From positions 16,101,501 through 16,165,500 of the forward strand of contig CM068585.1 in assembly GCA_035048485.1 (NCBI GenBank): 64,000 nucleotides of DNA. The letters run 5' to 3'. Position numbers and translations under genes: made by a program. Under the pieces are notes generated by a model. The model ran no database searches, had not been told where the DNA came from, and saw only the letters and a list, made by a program, of their open reading frames with translations. Below are positions 1 to 12,214 of the stretch, piece after piece; the first letter of the stretch is position 1, and the number at the start of each line of letters is the position of its first letter. The stretch is from Pteria penguin (lineage: Eukaryota > Mollusca > Bivalvia > Pterioida > Pteriidae).

Positions 1-171
1 CATAAACATGATAGTTTCATTTCTTTCTCTCTTTTTCTTTCTTTCTTTCCATTTTTCTTTATTCCTTATTATATTTTTTTATTTCTTACTTAATTTCTTT
101 ATTTTGTTCTAGATTTTTCTGTATTTATTTATAAATTTACTTTCATTTTTTATTTTTTTAGAACATTACAC
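1..171. repeat. T-rich low-complexity tract
   Basis: Runs of T and CTTT/TTTC motifs with few other bases. It directly precedes the satellite array. No coding signal is seen. Confidence 0.7.
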
Positions 172-3083
172 TCGCCTATGACTATGTTAGCAATACAAAC
201 ACAGACAGCTACTCCTCTAATGACGTACATAGCGTCTGTAATAAAACATCACAGTATGTGTAATGAATATTAGTAACACAAACACAAACAGCTACTCTTC
301 TAATGATGTACATAGCGTCTGTAATAAAACATCACAGTATGTGTAATGAATGTTAGTAACGCAAAAACAAACAGCTACTCCTCTAATGACGTACATAGCG
401 TCTGTAATAAAACATCACAGTATGTGTAATGAATGTTAGTAACGCAAACACAGACAGCTACTCCTCTAATGACGTACATGGCGTCTGTAATAAAACATCA
501 CAGTGTGTGTAATGAATGTTACTAAAGCAAACACAAACAGCTACTCCTCTAATGACGTACATAGCGTCTGTAATAAAACATCACAGTATGTGTAATTAAT
601 GTTAGTAACGCAAACACAAACAGCTACTCCTGTAATGACGTACATAGCGTCTGTAATAAAACATCACAGTATGTGTAATGAATGTTAGTAACGCAAACAC
701 AAACAGCTACCCCTCTAATGACGTACATAGCGTCTGTAATAAAACATCACAGTATGTGTAATGAATGTTAGTAACGCAAACACATACAGCTACCCCTCTA
801 ATGACGTACATAGCGTCTGTAATAAAACATCACAGTATGTGTAATGAATGTTAGTAACGCAAACACATACAGCTACTCCTCTAATGACGTACATAGCGTC
901 TGCAATAAAACATCACAGTGTGTGTAATGAATGTTAGTAACGCAAACACAGACAGCTACTCCTCTAATGACGTACATAGCGCCAGTAATAAAACATCACA
1001 GTGTGTGTAATGAATATTAGTAACGCAAACATAAACAGCTACCCCTGTAATGACGTGCATAGCGTCTGTAATAAAACATCACAGTATGTGTAATGAATGT
1101 TAGTAACGCAAACACAAACAGCTACTCCTCTAATGACGTACATAGCGTTTGTAATAAAACATCACAGTATGTGTAATGAATGTTAGTAACACAAACACAA
1201 ACAGCTACTCCTGTAATGACGTACATAGCGTCTGTAATAAAACATCACAGTATGTATAATGAATGTTAGTAACACAAACACAGACAGCTACTCTTCTAAT
1301 GACGTACATGGCGTCTGTAATAAAACATCACAGTGTGTGTAATGAATGTTAGTAACACAAACACAAACAGCTACTCCTGTAATGACGTACATAGCGTCTG
1401 TAATAAAACATCACAGTATGTGTAATGAACGTTAGTAACGCAAACACAGACAGCTACCCCTCTAAAGACGTACATAGCGTCTGTAATAAAACATCACAGT
1501 GTGTGTAATGATTGTTAGTAACACAAACACAGACAGCTACTCCTCTAATGACGTACATAGCGTCTGTAATAAAACATCACAGTGTGTGTAATGAATGTTA
1601 GTAACGCAAACACAAACAGATACTCCTCTAGTGACGTATATAGCGTCTGTAATAAAACATCACAGTGTGTGTAATGAATGTTAGTAACACAAACACAGAC
1701 AGCTACTCCCCTAATGACGTACATAGCGTCTGTAATAAAACATCACAGTATGTGTAATGAATGTTAGTAACGCAAACACAAACAGCTACTCCTCTAATGA
1801 CGTACATAGCGTCTGTAATAAAACATCACAGTATGTGTAATGAATGTTAGTAACACAAACACAAACAGCTACTCCTGTAATGACGTACATAGCGTCTGTA
1901 ATAAAACATCACAGTATGTATAATGAATGTTAGTAACACAAACACAAACAGCTACTCTTCTAATGACGTACATGGCGTCTGTAATAAAACATCACAGTGT
2001 GTGTAATGAATGTTAGTAACACAAACACAGACAGCTACTCCTGTAATGACGTACATAGGGTCTGTAATAAAACATCACAGTATGTGTAATGAACGTTAGT
2101 AACGCAAACACAGACAGCTACCCCTCTAAAGACGTACATAGCGTCTGTAATAAAACATCACAGTGTGTGTAATGATTGTTAGTAACACAAACACAGACAG
2201 CTACTCCTCTAATGACGTACATAGCGTCTGTAATAAAACATCACAGTGTGTGTAATGAATGTTAGTAACGCAAACACATACAACTACATGTACTCCTCTA
2301 ATGACGTACATAGCGTTTGTAATAAAACATCACAGTGTGTGTAATGAATGTTAGTAACACAAACACAAACAGCTACTCCTCTAATGACGTACATAGCGTT
2401 TGTAATAAAACATCACAGTATGTGTAATGAATGTTAGTAACGCAAACACAAACAACTACTCCTGTAATGACGTACATAGCGTCTGTAATAAAACATCACA
2501 GTATGTGTAATGAATGTTAGTAACACAAACACATACAGCTACTCCTCTAATGACGTACATAGCGTCTGTAATAAAACATCACAGTATGTGTAATGAATGT
2601 TAGTAACGCAAACACAAACAACTACTCCTGTAATGACGTACATAGCGTCTGTAATAAAACAGCACAGTGTGTGTAATGAATGTTAGTAACACAAACACAG
2701 ACAGCTACTCCTCTAATGACGTACATAGCGTCTGTAATAAAACATCACAGTATGTGTAATGAATGTTAGTAACGCAAACACAAACAGCTACTCCTCTAAT
2801 GACGTACATAGCGTCTGCAATAAAACATCACAGTGTGTGTAATGAATGTTAGTAACACAAACACAGACAGCTACTCCTCTAATGACGTACATAGCGTCTG
2901 TAATAAAACATCACAGTGTGTGTAATGAATGTTAGTAACGCAAACACAAACAGCTACCCCTCTAGTGACGTATATAGCGTCTGTAATAAAACATCACAGT
3001 ATGTGTAATGAATGTTAGTAACGCAAACATAAACAGCTACTCCTGTAATGACGTACATAGCGTCTGTAATAAAACATCATAGT
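172..3083. repeat. 83-bp satellite array, about 35 copies
   Basis: The motif TGACGTACATAGCG recurs at 83-bp spacing (for example near 221, 304 and 387) up to about 3083. Units differ at a few fixed positions (cac/cgc, tatg/tgtg, aaac/agac). Blocks around 1150-1640 and 1814-2305 share the same order of variants at an offset of 664 bp, which is eight units, so higher-order structure is present. One unit near 2280 carries an extra 5-6 bases. Each unit has a CRE-like TGACGTAC core. Small ORFs in the array are by-products of the repeat. The last unit degrades at about 3080, where a short ORF (3048-3245) is not credible as a gene. Confidence 0.95.
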
Positions 3084-3263
3084 GGCATGAAGCAGGGATA
3101 CATATTAATTACGAAGTATTTTGAAATATCATACAATAGCTCTATGGTGCAGAAAATAAAACAGACTAATAAAAAAAACTTCGTTTTACTTGATATCGTA
3201 AAATCTCCGGCTATCGAAGTTTTAAACGTTTACAAATCATGGTAACCATTTGCGGATCTAGCA

Positions 3264-3282
3264 GGGGGGGGGGGGGGGGGGG
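3264..3282. repeat. poly-G tract (G19)
   Basis: Nineteen consecutive G residues; its length may be assembly-sensitive. A second run of similar size lies at about 4697-4712. Confidence 0.9.
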
Positions 3283-3334
3283 AGACGCAACCTTTTGATC
3301 AGATCATTTTAAGGCGAGGGGAAGTACGGAAAAT

Positions 3335-3343
3335 GAGAGAGAA

Positions 3344-3378
<35 letters not shown>

Positions 3379-3410
3379 GAGAGACAGAGACAGAGAGACA
3401 AAGAGAGCTG
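3335..3410. repeat. GACA/GA microsatellite
   Basis: (GACA)n flanked by GAGA-rich sequence. Simple repeat. Confidence 0.85.
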
Positions 3411-3564
3411 ATTAATGCAAACGATAAGTCTCTGTCTTAGTTGTGGTTTTTTGTTTTGTTTTTGTTTTTGTTTTTTTTAATTACGGGATCTGATGTAAGT
3501 CACCGGTTCCAATTTTATTCAACGGGAAAAATTTCCGTTCGTGTTTTAGTTCATCATGCTTGCA

Positions 3565-4235
3565 GAAAATCATCTTCACGAGTCAAGGGGATGCGCTACG
3601 TAAATTTCATCTTCACGAGTCCAGGGGATGCGCTACGTAAACTCTTTCCCCAGTCAAGGGGATGCGCTACGTAAACTTCATCTTCACGAGTCAAGGGGAT
3701 GCGCTACGTAAACTTCTCTCTCCCCAGTCAAGGAGATGCGCTACGCAAAGTTCTTTATCTCCCCTTGACTGATTGCATTCAAAGGTCGCGGGTTTTGATG
3801 GCGCCGCCTAGCGAAAAGTATTCAATATACTACTAACCAATCGACCAATGAGATTGTGCCTGACTTTGCGAACTTGGTTACGAAGAAAAAAAAAAGAATG
3901 ACAAAACTCGTCTGCTCGGTGTATCGTAAAATTTCTGAAATGTTTTCTATAGACAGCTCTAAAGATTTTCAATCGAAAAGCACAGAGGCTTTAATGAAAG
4001 GGAAAGCCACTTTCATTCCGTCGATCACATGCACTGTATCCATTATTTTCGTTTTGTCATACGATTTGTTTCAAGGCTTTTGATTCGTTCATGTGCTGAG
4101 CAAGGGAACCAATCACGAATTGGCCCACGACCTTTGAATGTAATCAGTCAAGGGGAGAGAGAAGATTACGTAGCGCATCCCCTTGACTGGGGAGAGAGAA
4201 GTTTAGGTAGCGCATCCCCTTGACTCGTGAAGATT
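3565..4235. mobile_element. Fold-back element with tandem-repeat arms
   Basis: Left arm (about 3565-3765): five imperfect copies of a 35-40-bp unit containing CAAGGGGATGCGCTACGTAA. Right arm (about 4145-4235): two or more copies of the same unit in reverse complement. The middle (3770-4140) is unique AT-rich sequence with no recognisable protein. Inverted arms made of tandem units are typical of fold-back or MITE-like elements. A diverged piece of the same unit occurs at about 7030-7110. No target-site duplication was identified. Confidence 0.6.
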
Positions 4236-4360
4236 GCAGAAAATAAACTTACAATTTGCAATAGACGATCTTCATAGTTTAGCTTACATGATATAAGTGA
4301 CCCAAGACCCGACATGTTACATTTTGCCGGGGTTTTCATTTTGACGTAAAAAACTAGATA

Positions 4361-4700
4361 TTGGCGTCACAACGTCAGTCAAAATTCCCGGCCAAGAGCT
4401 CAGAGGCAGGTCCAGAGGATTTGTGTAGTAAGCTGCACAGGGAGCTAAGTAAACATGTACCTCCGCGGCGCCCTGATATACATACAACCAACAAGTTTGC
4501 TGTCGCTATTTTACCCTGTGATATTGAAGAGAGGTGTTCTATGCGGTCAGTTGCTTATATAATTGCATATCAATATTTCTTGCAGGTGAAATAATTTTCC
4601 AAATCTATTTTATAGATGATGAATCAGAAAGTCCTTGCAGCTTGGACTTGGAAATTCTTTTATTAGCCGATCGACTTGGAGTGAAAAAGATTTTTTTGGG
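4361..4700 (+). pseudogene. Unrecognised coding-like fragment
   Basis: Two stretches on the plus strand read like protein. 4361-4530 is open and contains HVPPRRPDIHTTNKFAVAIL. 4612-4700 follows a good acceptor (tattttatag) and gives an acidic, leucine-rich peptide (DLEILLLADRLGVKK). I could not join them in frame with a convincing donor, and there is no ATG at the first. They may be exons of a decayed gene or of an old transposon. I do not recognise the family. Confidence 0.25.
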
Positions 4701-4712
4701 GGGGGGGGGGGG
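4697..4712. repeat. poly-G tract
   Basis: About sixteen G residues directly after a short T run. Confidence 0.85.
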
Positions 4713-4899
4713 GAGGATTTATGCGTCTTATGCCCTAGCACCCTTCTACCCCTTTCCTCTTCTCTGTCTTTTTTCTCTACATCCCTCCTCCCCCTCCAAT
4801 AATGACTAATTACTAGGCATACGGCGCGTCTATAACGTCATGGAGTCGGTTGCTTAACGTGATAATGACCTGAAAAGAATAATGAAAGTAAACAGCTTT

Positions 4900-5420
4900 T
4901 GTATTTAAGGACATTCACGGCGGGTGTGACTAGCCAAAAAGGAGACGCTCACCCCTCCCGGGCAACTGGTCTCACCTCTGAATTTCAGGAGTCCGTGAAT
5001 GTCCACTGTGGTACATTGTTGTTAGTGCCATAGTCATTTGACACCAGTTACTTTCGTATTTTACATTGACGTCACACTTATTCCCTTTGCCGTGTGGAAC
5101 TCGTAAAAAGTTCCCCGCGGAGGGTTTGACTTAAGTGTCATTATACCCTTTTTCCTGATGTTGTGTGGCTGTGGCACTTTCTACACAGTGTTTGTTCACA
5201 TTCATTTATATATGCAGTGCCGAATTATATTGTTTCGTCTGTGTTTAAGGACATTCACTACGGGTGTGACTAGCCAAACAGGAGACGCTCGCTCCTCCCG
5301 GGTACCTGGTCTCACTTCTGAATTTCAGGGGTCCGTGAATGTCCACTGTGGTACATTTTTGTTAGTGCCATAGTCAAGTGACACCACTTACTTTAGTATT
5401 TTACATTTACACTTTCGAAT
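4900..5420 (+). mobile_element. Dispersed repeat, two tandem copies, about 337-bp period
   Basis: Blocks 4905-5040 and 5243-5395 share GGACATTCAC..GGGTGTGACTAGCC, CAGGAGACGCTC, CTCCCGGG and GTCCGTGAATGTCCACTG, in the same order and about 337 bp apart. The region 5040-5240 between them is also found, inverted, at 62.68-62.88 kb. The core resembles the repeat at 16.5 kb and 48.9 kb, which suggests one superfamily. No coding capacity is seen. Confidence 0.75.
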
Positions 5421-5428
5421 GACCTGCA

Positions 5429-7699
5429 GGCCGTTTCACAAAGAATCATACGTACGATATTTTACGTACGTACAAAAAATTCCTCAAGTCCGTTTCACAA
5501 AGAATCATAACATGACTTACGTAAAATTTTCGTTACGGAAAGTCCGTAACTTTATGGACAGCTAAAAGGTGTCGTAACTACTTAAGGAATTTCCTTAAGT
5601 GCAATTTTTCCATAAATATGGTTGCTCTGTTTTTACTTAATACAGCAGCAGACAAGCAAAGGAAAAAAGAGAGAGTATTTCGCGACAGGACTCAAGTGCT
5701 GGACACCCTGAATGACAGGTAGTTGATCTAGCGATATCCCTATCACGAGAGCGCCTCCTTAATTTGGTTGACGTGATCAAGAGGGATATAGATCCACCCA
5801 CAAATAGGTCAAATTCTATTCCGGTCATTATATAAGTATTGATAATATTTTAGCAAGTATAACGACACAAACAAAAACAAAACTATCCAACAATTACCCG
5901 TATATACTAAAATTATATTTACATTGGAGATTTCAACAGGGGCGTCTCCGCATATTAGTCCATAAATTTCATTCCGGTCTATCAACTACTAGGAGACGAC
6001 AGTTGGACAGAGACATTTGACTAAGCTGTTGAAAGATTCTTGATCCGCTTTTGCAAAACGGGCTGACAGTGACACAAAAGAAAATATGAAGTTAGTGACA
6101 AAAGGCATATTTCGATTATTCAATTGTATTGCATGTCACTGATTGTATGACTAGTCCCAAGGCCAGAATAGTTCTCATCTAGTTTAAAAACGAAAGCCCT
6201 ATAGGCGCAGATCCAGGAAGGGGGCGGGGCGCACTGTTTAAAACAATTATCACGTGTCCCCTTCCAGACAGTACCCATTGAAGTAGACACTGAAATAGAC
6301 ACTGACCTCGTCTTTTGAATATTTTTTTTCTTGATTTATAAATTATTTTTATAAATTTTCATAGTGAATCATCCAAATGATATATTTATTATTACAAGGT
6401 TATATACTATTCCTTTCCACATTTTTTCTTTTCATGTAGAAGAAAAACATCTACAGAATAAACGGACAATGCGAGAGTACTTGCGCATACATGTAGATTA
6501 CTTCTCGTCATAACGAAACGTATATCTTGGTGGAGTTATGATGTTGAAAACTTCCATTCTGAAGGTCCTGTCTAAAACACATGCAGAGTCCTAAAACCCT
6601 TTCAGTACCAAACCTAAGCATTCTTATAGGCTCAACTCTATATACAACGGGCATTTTGCATTTCAACAATTTGCTTTTTGGACGTAATAACGTGATCTTC
6701 TCCACTTTTGAAATTTCTCACATTTTATGCGTCTGTTTAAAGGTTGACCTTTAACACTCCACTATCTTAGGCATACTCAAATTATTGTTCCCCAACTTTT
6801 GCGAAAGCGAGGGGACATTAAATCTCAATCGGCCGCCAGTCTGTCACAAAAATTACCATTTTTGTATATATCGCGTGTGCTGGAGTAATTATCACATGTA
6901 TAAAATATCTTGCCCGTCTCCTTTGTGACACCATATTTCACTCGGTTTTAATCTATACTTCATTATATTTCAACATCCTGGGTATTATCCCTTCGCCAAA
7001 TTTACAAAGCACGCCATATCCACACATTCAGAGGTTATTCATCTTCACGAGCCAAGCATTTGTGATACGTCCTTCCCCAAGTCGTACTCGCGTAGCAAGT
7101 TTAAAAACTTGCTTTGGGGAAATTGAGGCTATTTGGAAAACAAATACATATATGTCATTGTAAAATCTGCCTTTGTGGTACATATATAACTACTTCAATG
7201 AATATGTCAATAGCAATATCTTGATATCAATTAAATGTTTAAAATGCTTTCTTTTTAATGATGTGTAAAGCATGCCTCTACTATGAACCAGTCCTGAGAT
7301 ATAACAGCTCAAATATACCACACTTTTCCACAGAGCGCATACAGCAGGTGCGACATGCCACGACATAACGTCACAATGATGTCATCCACTGCTGCATGAC
7401 GTAAATCTTGCCTTTTCAAAAACATTGGCACTCTAATGGTTAAACAAGAACCATGCAGTCAATCAATGGCGGCGTTTTAAAACCACGTCCATCGTTGTTT
7501 AAACTGAAAATGGATTCTTTACTCCAAAAGTTAGTGAAAATGCTCTCGGCATCGATACTGATGGAAAAAGAAATTCCGTAACTCTTGCGGATTTTCCATA
7601 AAGTTATGGAAACGTTAGTGAAACGTACGTACGGATTTACTTAAGGAATCCGTAAGTAAAATACGTACGGAAAATACTTATGACTCTCTGTGAAACGGC
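5429..7699. mobile_element. Inverted-repeat element with GGCCGTTTCACA termini
   Basis: The left end (5429-5449) and the reverse complement of 7679-7699 match at 18 of 21 bases. Homology continues inward on both sides as short palindromic ACGTACG and CTTAAGGAA blocks. A second copy of the terminal motif sits at about 5488. The 2-kb interior carries a 'gaaagcgaggggacat' repeat at 6785-6870 and a fold-back fragment at 7030-7110, but no transposase. It could be one non-autonomous DNA transposon or two solo ends brought together. The target-site duplication is not clear. Confidence 0.5.
6785..6870 (+). repeat. Dispersed repeat 'gaaagcgaggggacat', copy 1
   Basis: A near-identical stretch occurs at 47977-48050, including the 'cagtctgtcaca' tail. 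No coding potential. Confidence 0.7.
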
Positions 7700-7704
7700 C
7701 CACT

Positions 7705-8830
7705 GGTCAGATCACCCACTTTTGATTATGCACCTGTAAATGCAGTAGATTTGAATAGTAATATGCATTGCACATAGTATGTATTGCAGATGTCCCCCTT
7801 CCCCAACTTGAAAATGTTCAACCCCACCCCTTTTTGAAAAATTCCTAGATCCGCCTATGGTTAGCTTATTCTGACTTGCTAATATTCTGTTCAATAACAT
7901 GCAACTGTAAAAACTCCTAAATCCAAATATATCATGTTTTCCCGATATTTATACTAAGACTGGTTACTTGATTGACATGATTTCCGAGTACACTTCATAC
8001 AGAAATCTACACTGCTGTTTGATTCATTCTTCATCTGCTGTACACGTCCAAACATAGATTCATAAGATGGCGGGGCAGCTGCTGTAAAATACAATAATCC
8101 GATTTTATTGACTCTCCAAATATCACAATCCTCCCTCCCCTCCTTCTTTGTTTATGGTATTTGATGTATTATATATAATTCAGTATTTACAAGATATATA
8201 AAATTTCTGGAAAAAAAACTTTAAAAAACCAAAACAATTAAATAATGATAATAAAAATAATATGTGTGAGCGATATTTTAAATGTGTATGCATCAAATGA
8301 AATATGCTTTTTATTCTTTTGAATATTCATCATTGAAAGCCGATCTTCCAAAATGATGCATGTACCTGAGTTTTATGGGGTGTCGGGCCTGTAACGTAAA
8401 CACTATTGTATAATAAATGTACCTGGGTTTGGTAGGGTGTCGGGACCTGTAGCAGAAACTGCTTCTTCTGATTTCATCGCCATATTGTAGATGCAGATTA
8501 TTATTCACTCTGTATATATTCAGGTTCGTTACAGGACTTCAACTATAAATTTAAAATGTAAATTTAAAATATTCATCTAAAGTATAAAATGTTATCATCA
8601 TAAATTGGTATGACATGATGGTACGTTGATATATTTCAAGCATGTCATGTAAAATAAGATTTCGCACCTCTTGTATATTTGAAATTCACAAAGGATGAAA
8701 AAAAAAATCAACAAGCAAATTCAGAGATCATTTATATATTTCACATCTGTATAGAAGCTTTAATTTAACTTCCCTAATGGCTGATAATATACACATACAA
8801 GCAATATACATGTAAGGAGAATATCAACGG
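7705..8830. other. AT-rich intergenic region
   Basis: A partial copy of a MITE-like 'gatccgcctatgg' end lies near 7790-7860. An imperfect duplication of 'gtacctgggtttggtagggtgtcgg' occurs at about 8360-8440. No other gene or repeat is recognised. Confidence 0.5.
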
Positions 8831-10890
8831 AAATCAAAGTACTTAAAGTACTGGTAGCCGGGCTTTTAGTAACTGGTCAAGTAGAAAAAGTTAAGTTGGA
8901 GTTTAAATACAGTTGATAACAAATTCAAGGAAAGAAGAATTTACACATTTCATTATGGAAGAACTATTCTTAAGTAATAGTGAAATGAAATTTATCATTG
9001 GTTAAGTTTGATAAAATATCTCGTGAGGCGTGGCATCTACCCTTGATCATGATGAAAACCATAGATTCATTACTGTTTTTAAAGTTACACTGTCCTTGTC
9101 ATGCTTTATTCTCTTGAACATAAAAATATATATCTGTCATCTCCTATCGCTATACTGATGTATAGTCAAAACGATTTAAAAATAAAACTGCCCACATCAA
9201 AATAGGAATAATTTTATGTTGAAGGCAATTTATTAAAATATCAAATTATTTGCCCTCTTACTATCTGTATCAAGTATAATTTAAACACTAGGTGAAAAAT
9301 AATCTATTTTTAACTCAAAGTCGATTTACATTGTCAAAATATTACAAAGTTTGGCCGATGTGGTAAAAAATTGGCCGTTTTAGCGTGGGCCGTTCTGGTG
9401 TGGACCTTTTTTTTTTTTTTTCTTGTGCCGTTTTGACTATAACTCTCTTGATTAATTGTTTTAGTGTACAAACTTGCAATGACAATCCATGGCCATTAAA
9501 CCTTCTCTGTTTAGCAGGATTTTCTATTTATCCTTGAAGAGTATTAAACCTACTCTGTTTAGCAGGATATTCTCTTTATCCTTGAAAAGTTCAACAGATC
9601 TACAATAGTAATACAGTATACATGTATCTTGATAGTAGCCGATGGTACAAAAAGTAATTTGCATGAAAAAATTAAATAAACGCCTTTTCCCTTTAAAATG
9701 TGTTTGTCTGGGGGGGAGGGGGTTGGGGGGGGGGTTATTTTTATTGTTTTGGGGGGTTTTTTTTGGGGGGGGGTTGTCAAAATTGCATAAAAATAGATGT
9801 TACAGTGTACGGAAGAAATCCGAGAGAAAAACTGAAATGATACTTGGTATAATACTTGGTTTATTTGTCTCCATTTATGAACCGGCGACATTAGAATAAA
9901 CTACATCTTGATTACTACTTTGTTGGAAATGACATCGATCGTAGAATAATGTCAGACATGCTAATCAGCACAGGGAACAATACATGTTCCTGTTTTCTTT
10001 CTGCCAAGCGATAAGGCAATGGGCAATACACAGCGCTATACGAACGTTTATGTATGACGCTTGAATTTGAAATTTGCTTCAATCGGCAAAAATAGACATA
10101 GGGACATTCTTCACATACACGTGTACACAAATATTAGACCAGTTGGCAATGTCATGCCTGTCTAGATTTTAAAATATTTAGACAGTGACCATAACGAGAC
10201 TGACTGAGGTTTAAGTGACGCGTTATTGGTTATCTTTATATCACTGGATTTCGTTTTGATTTATTCATAGCCTAGAATCAACAAATATTGACAATTACAT
10301 CCTCGACACCAAGGACGTAAATATCTAAATTTAGATATAAAAGTCCCTGTTGAAAACATCACGAGCCTCTCATAAATTACATTAAATACTGTATAATAAT
10401 GTTGTGTATGCTACAATCAGAGACATACTCCACTTTCAAAGTTTTAAAAAGTAGTCTATGTTTCTGGCTACTGGCTGCAGACGAATTACATCTACATGCA
10501 ATGTGTACTGCTTGTTATCTGCCCATGTGGTCTGTGCTATAAATAACACTTGCTGGAGTAGAAGAAGTCTCTTCAGAATGGCGGTAGTCACCAGTCTTTT
10601 CGCGCAGCGATATCAAGCAAGAGCAGGTAACTTCAGTCTACACGAATATATATATTTGTATTTGGAATAATACATATAATTAAAGATCCAATAAAGATTC
10701 AATACGTTCTGAATATTGTAATGCTAGAAATTACATCAGAGATTATGTTTTGAAGCGCAAGAACACATTGAGTGAGAAAGAGGGCTTTAAAACTTTTAAT
10801 TAGACTGCCTCGTGTTGAGAATCGTGCTACGTGGCTATCGCCTTGGCTTATGCCTTCGGCAATGAGCCCGGCTAAAAATGACGATGTCCC
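8831..10890 (+). mobile_element. 2-kb dispersed element, copy 1
   Basis: This whole block is repeated in reverse complement at 30432-32200, and its right part again at about 61370-61775. The ends carry inverted TAGCCGGGCT (8855) and AGCCCGGCTA (10865-10874), so it looks like a DNA transposon or repeat unit with short terminal inverted repeats. No copy has a long conserved reading frame; the ORF at 10458-10670 is broken in the other copies. Copy 1 has acquired G-rich tracts at 9711-9775 that copy 2 lacks. Confidence 0.8.
9711..9775 (+). repeat. G-tract cluster with G-quadruplex potential
   Basis: Five or more separate runs of five to ten G within 65 bases, inside the 2-kb element. The corresponding part of copy 2 (about 31370-31430) lacks them, so they arose after the copies separated. 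Confidence 0.75.
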
Positions 10891-11089
10891 TGAAATATTA
10901 GAAGCTTAGAAAACTTATTTTAGGATAGAATTAAAATCTACATGACTCCGATGCATTCAATTTTGTTGACTTTTGATTTGCTACAGAGAAAATAATATTT
11001 CAAAGCTTATGCTATACCGTACATGGAATTCCCCATTGAAAATTGAAGGGTTTATAGTCAAATCGCCTAAAAGGAAACAACTAAAGTTG

Positions 11090-11760
11090 GAGCAGAGACT
11101 AAGTACCTAAGTATGATGGAGATAACTTTCAAAGATAATCATGAGGACATCATGAAAACTCTTGACAAGGAGTCACCTCCTTCGATTGTTCTTAAAAACT
11201 GAGCTGCTGAATTTAAAATGGAGAGTGAGAGCATTGACGATGACGAAAGGTCTGGACGGCCAAAGGAGGTTACCATAGACGAAAATGTTGAACGCTCTCT
11301 TATCATGAATGACATCAGGCGAAACTCCCAAAGTACAGTCAGAGAAGTTGTCAGAAGTTAATTCAATTTTAACCGACATCTTAGTATGTCTAAGGTCTCG
11401 GCTAGGTGGTTCCTTATAACGTTGACTAAAGATCATACGAGAAACAAGTATGATGTTTCTTTGTACCGTTTGACTGTGAGGATGATCCCGAGGAATTAAT
11501 GCGTCGAACTGTCACTCAGAACGAAACTTGGATTCGCCAGTTTGATCCTGAATCTAAAAAACAAAGCATGCAATGAAATCATCCTGGTTCAGCTCTCTTA
11601 TAAAACTCAAGGGGCATTCCTCACTTGTTAATATCATTGCCTCTCTTTTGAAGACGCAGTATAAATGGTGCATATTATGCAAATGAGTTCAAGAGACTGC
11701 TTCAGGAGATTGTGAGAAAGAGGAAAGGAAAGTTAACCAGAGACATTCTGCTCTTTTTAG
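11090..11760 (+). pseudogene. mariner-type transposase pseudogene
   Basis: The plus strand, read across several frames, gives the landmarks of mariner transposases in order. These are a DDERSGRPKE segment, an 'ENVE..' helix, 'TVREVV', 'MSKVSARW' near 11390, then 'TQNETWIRQFDPESKKQS', which contains the first catalytic aspartate context (usually DETW; here NETW). 'HPGSA' and a later 'YANEFKRLLQEI..KRKGKLTRDILLF' block follow. In-frame stops occur near 11203, 11358 and 11573, and the centre of the gene is deleted, so it cannot encode an active enzyme. The product would be a cut-and-paste DDE/D transposase acting on TA sites. Terminal inverted repeats were not located. Confidence 0.85.
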
Positions 11761-11764
11761 TTTA

Positions 11765-12214
11765 AAAATATTTTATTACATAATACACTGAAATAGGATT
11801 AGGCAAAAGTTATATGAACACTACTGTAGCCCATCCACTAACATTTACAACACTAGAAAATAGTAAATACATTTGTGTACATCAAATATATATAATATAG
11901 ATTCAAGTAATAACGGAAAGCAGTAAGAGAAAGAAACAAAGATGGACTGGAATGAGAGGACACTTTAGCAATATACTTGAGTATGTTATTATATAGGCAT
12001 TCTGCTCGTGCGGGATAATGCATCCCCTCACACTACCAAGTTGCACTGATGGCTGGGACAGAATGCAGCTTCAAATTCCTTCCTCATTACTATATTCTCC
12101 AGAGTTATCTCTATCTGACTTATGTCTGTCCCCAAAACTAAAATCTTACCTAAGGCACCGTCCATTTGATATACTGGGCTGGGATTTTTTTTTTAAAGAG
12201 AGACAATCCTGAAT
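11765..12214. other. Unique AT-rich stretch
   Basis: No gene seen. About 12155-12200 carries a 'caccgtccatttgata..ctgggctggga' motif that recurs diverged near 12850-12900, suggesting a short dispersed repeat. Confidence 0.4.

Noticed and set aside
172..3083. CRISPR-like array
   Set aside because: Contiguous 83-bp units without unique spacers, in a eukaryotic context: it is a satellite.
9559..9899. Gly- or Pro-rich ORFs on both strands
   Set aside because: Products of the G-tract cluster.
10458..10670. 70-aa plus-strand ORF with cysteines
   Set aside because: The homologous stretches in copies 2 and 3 of the 2-kb element contain stops and frameshifts, so it is not conserved as protein.
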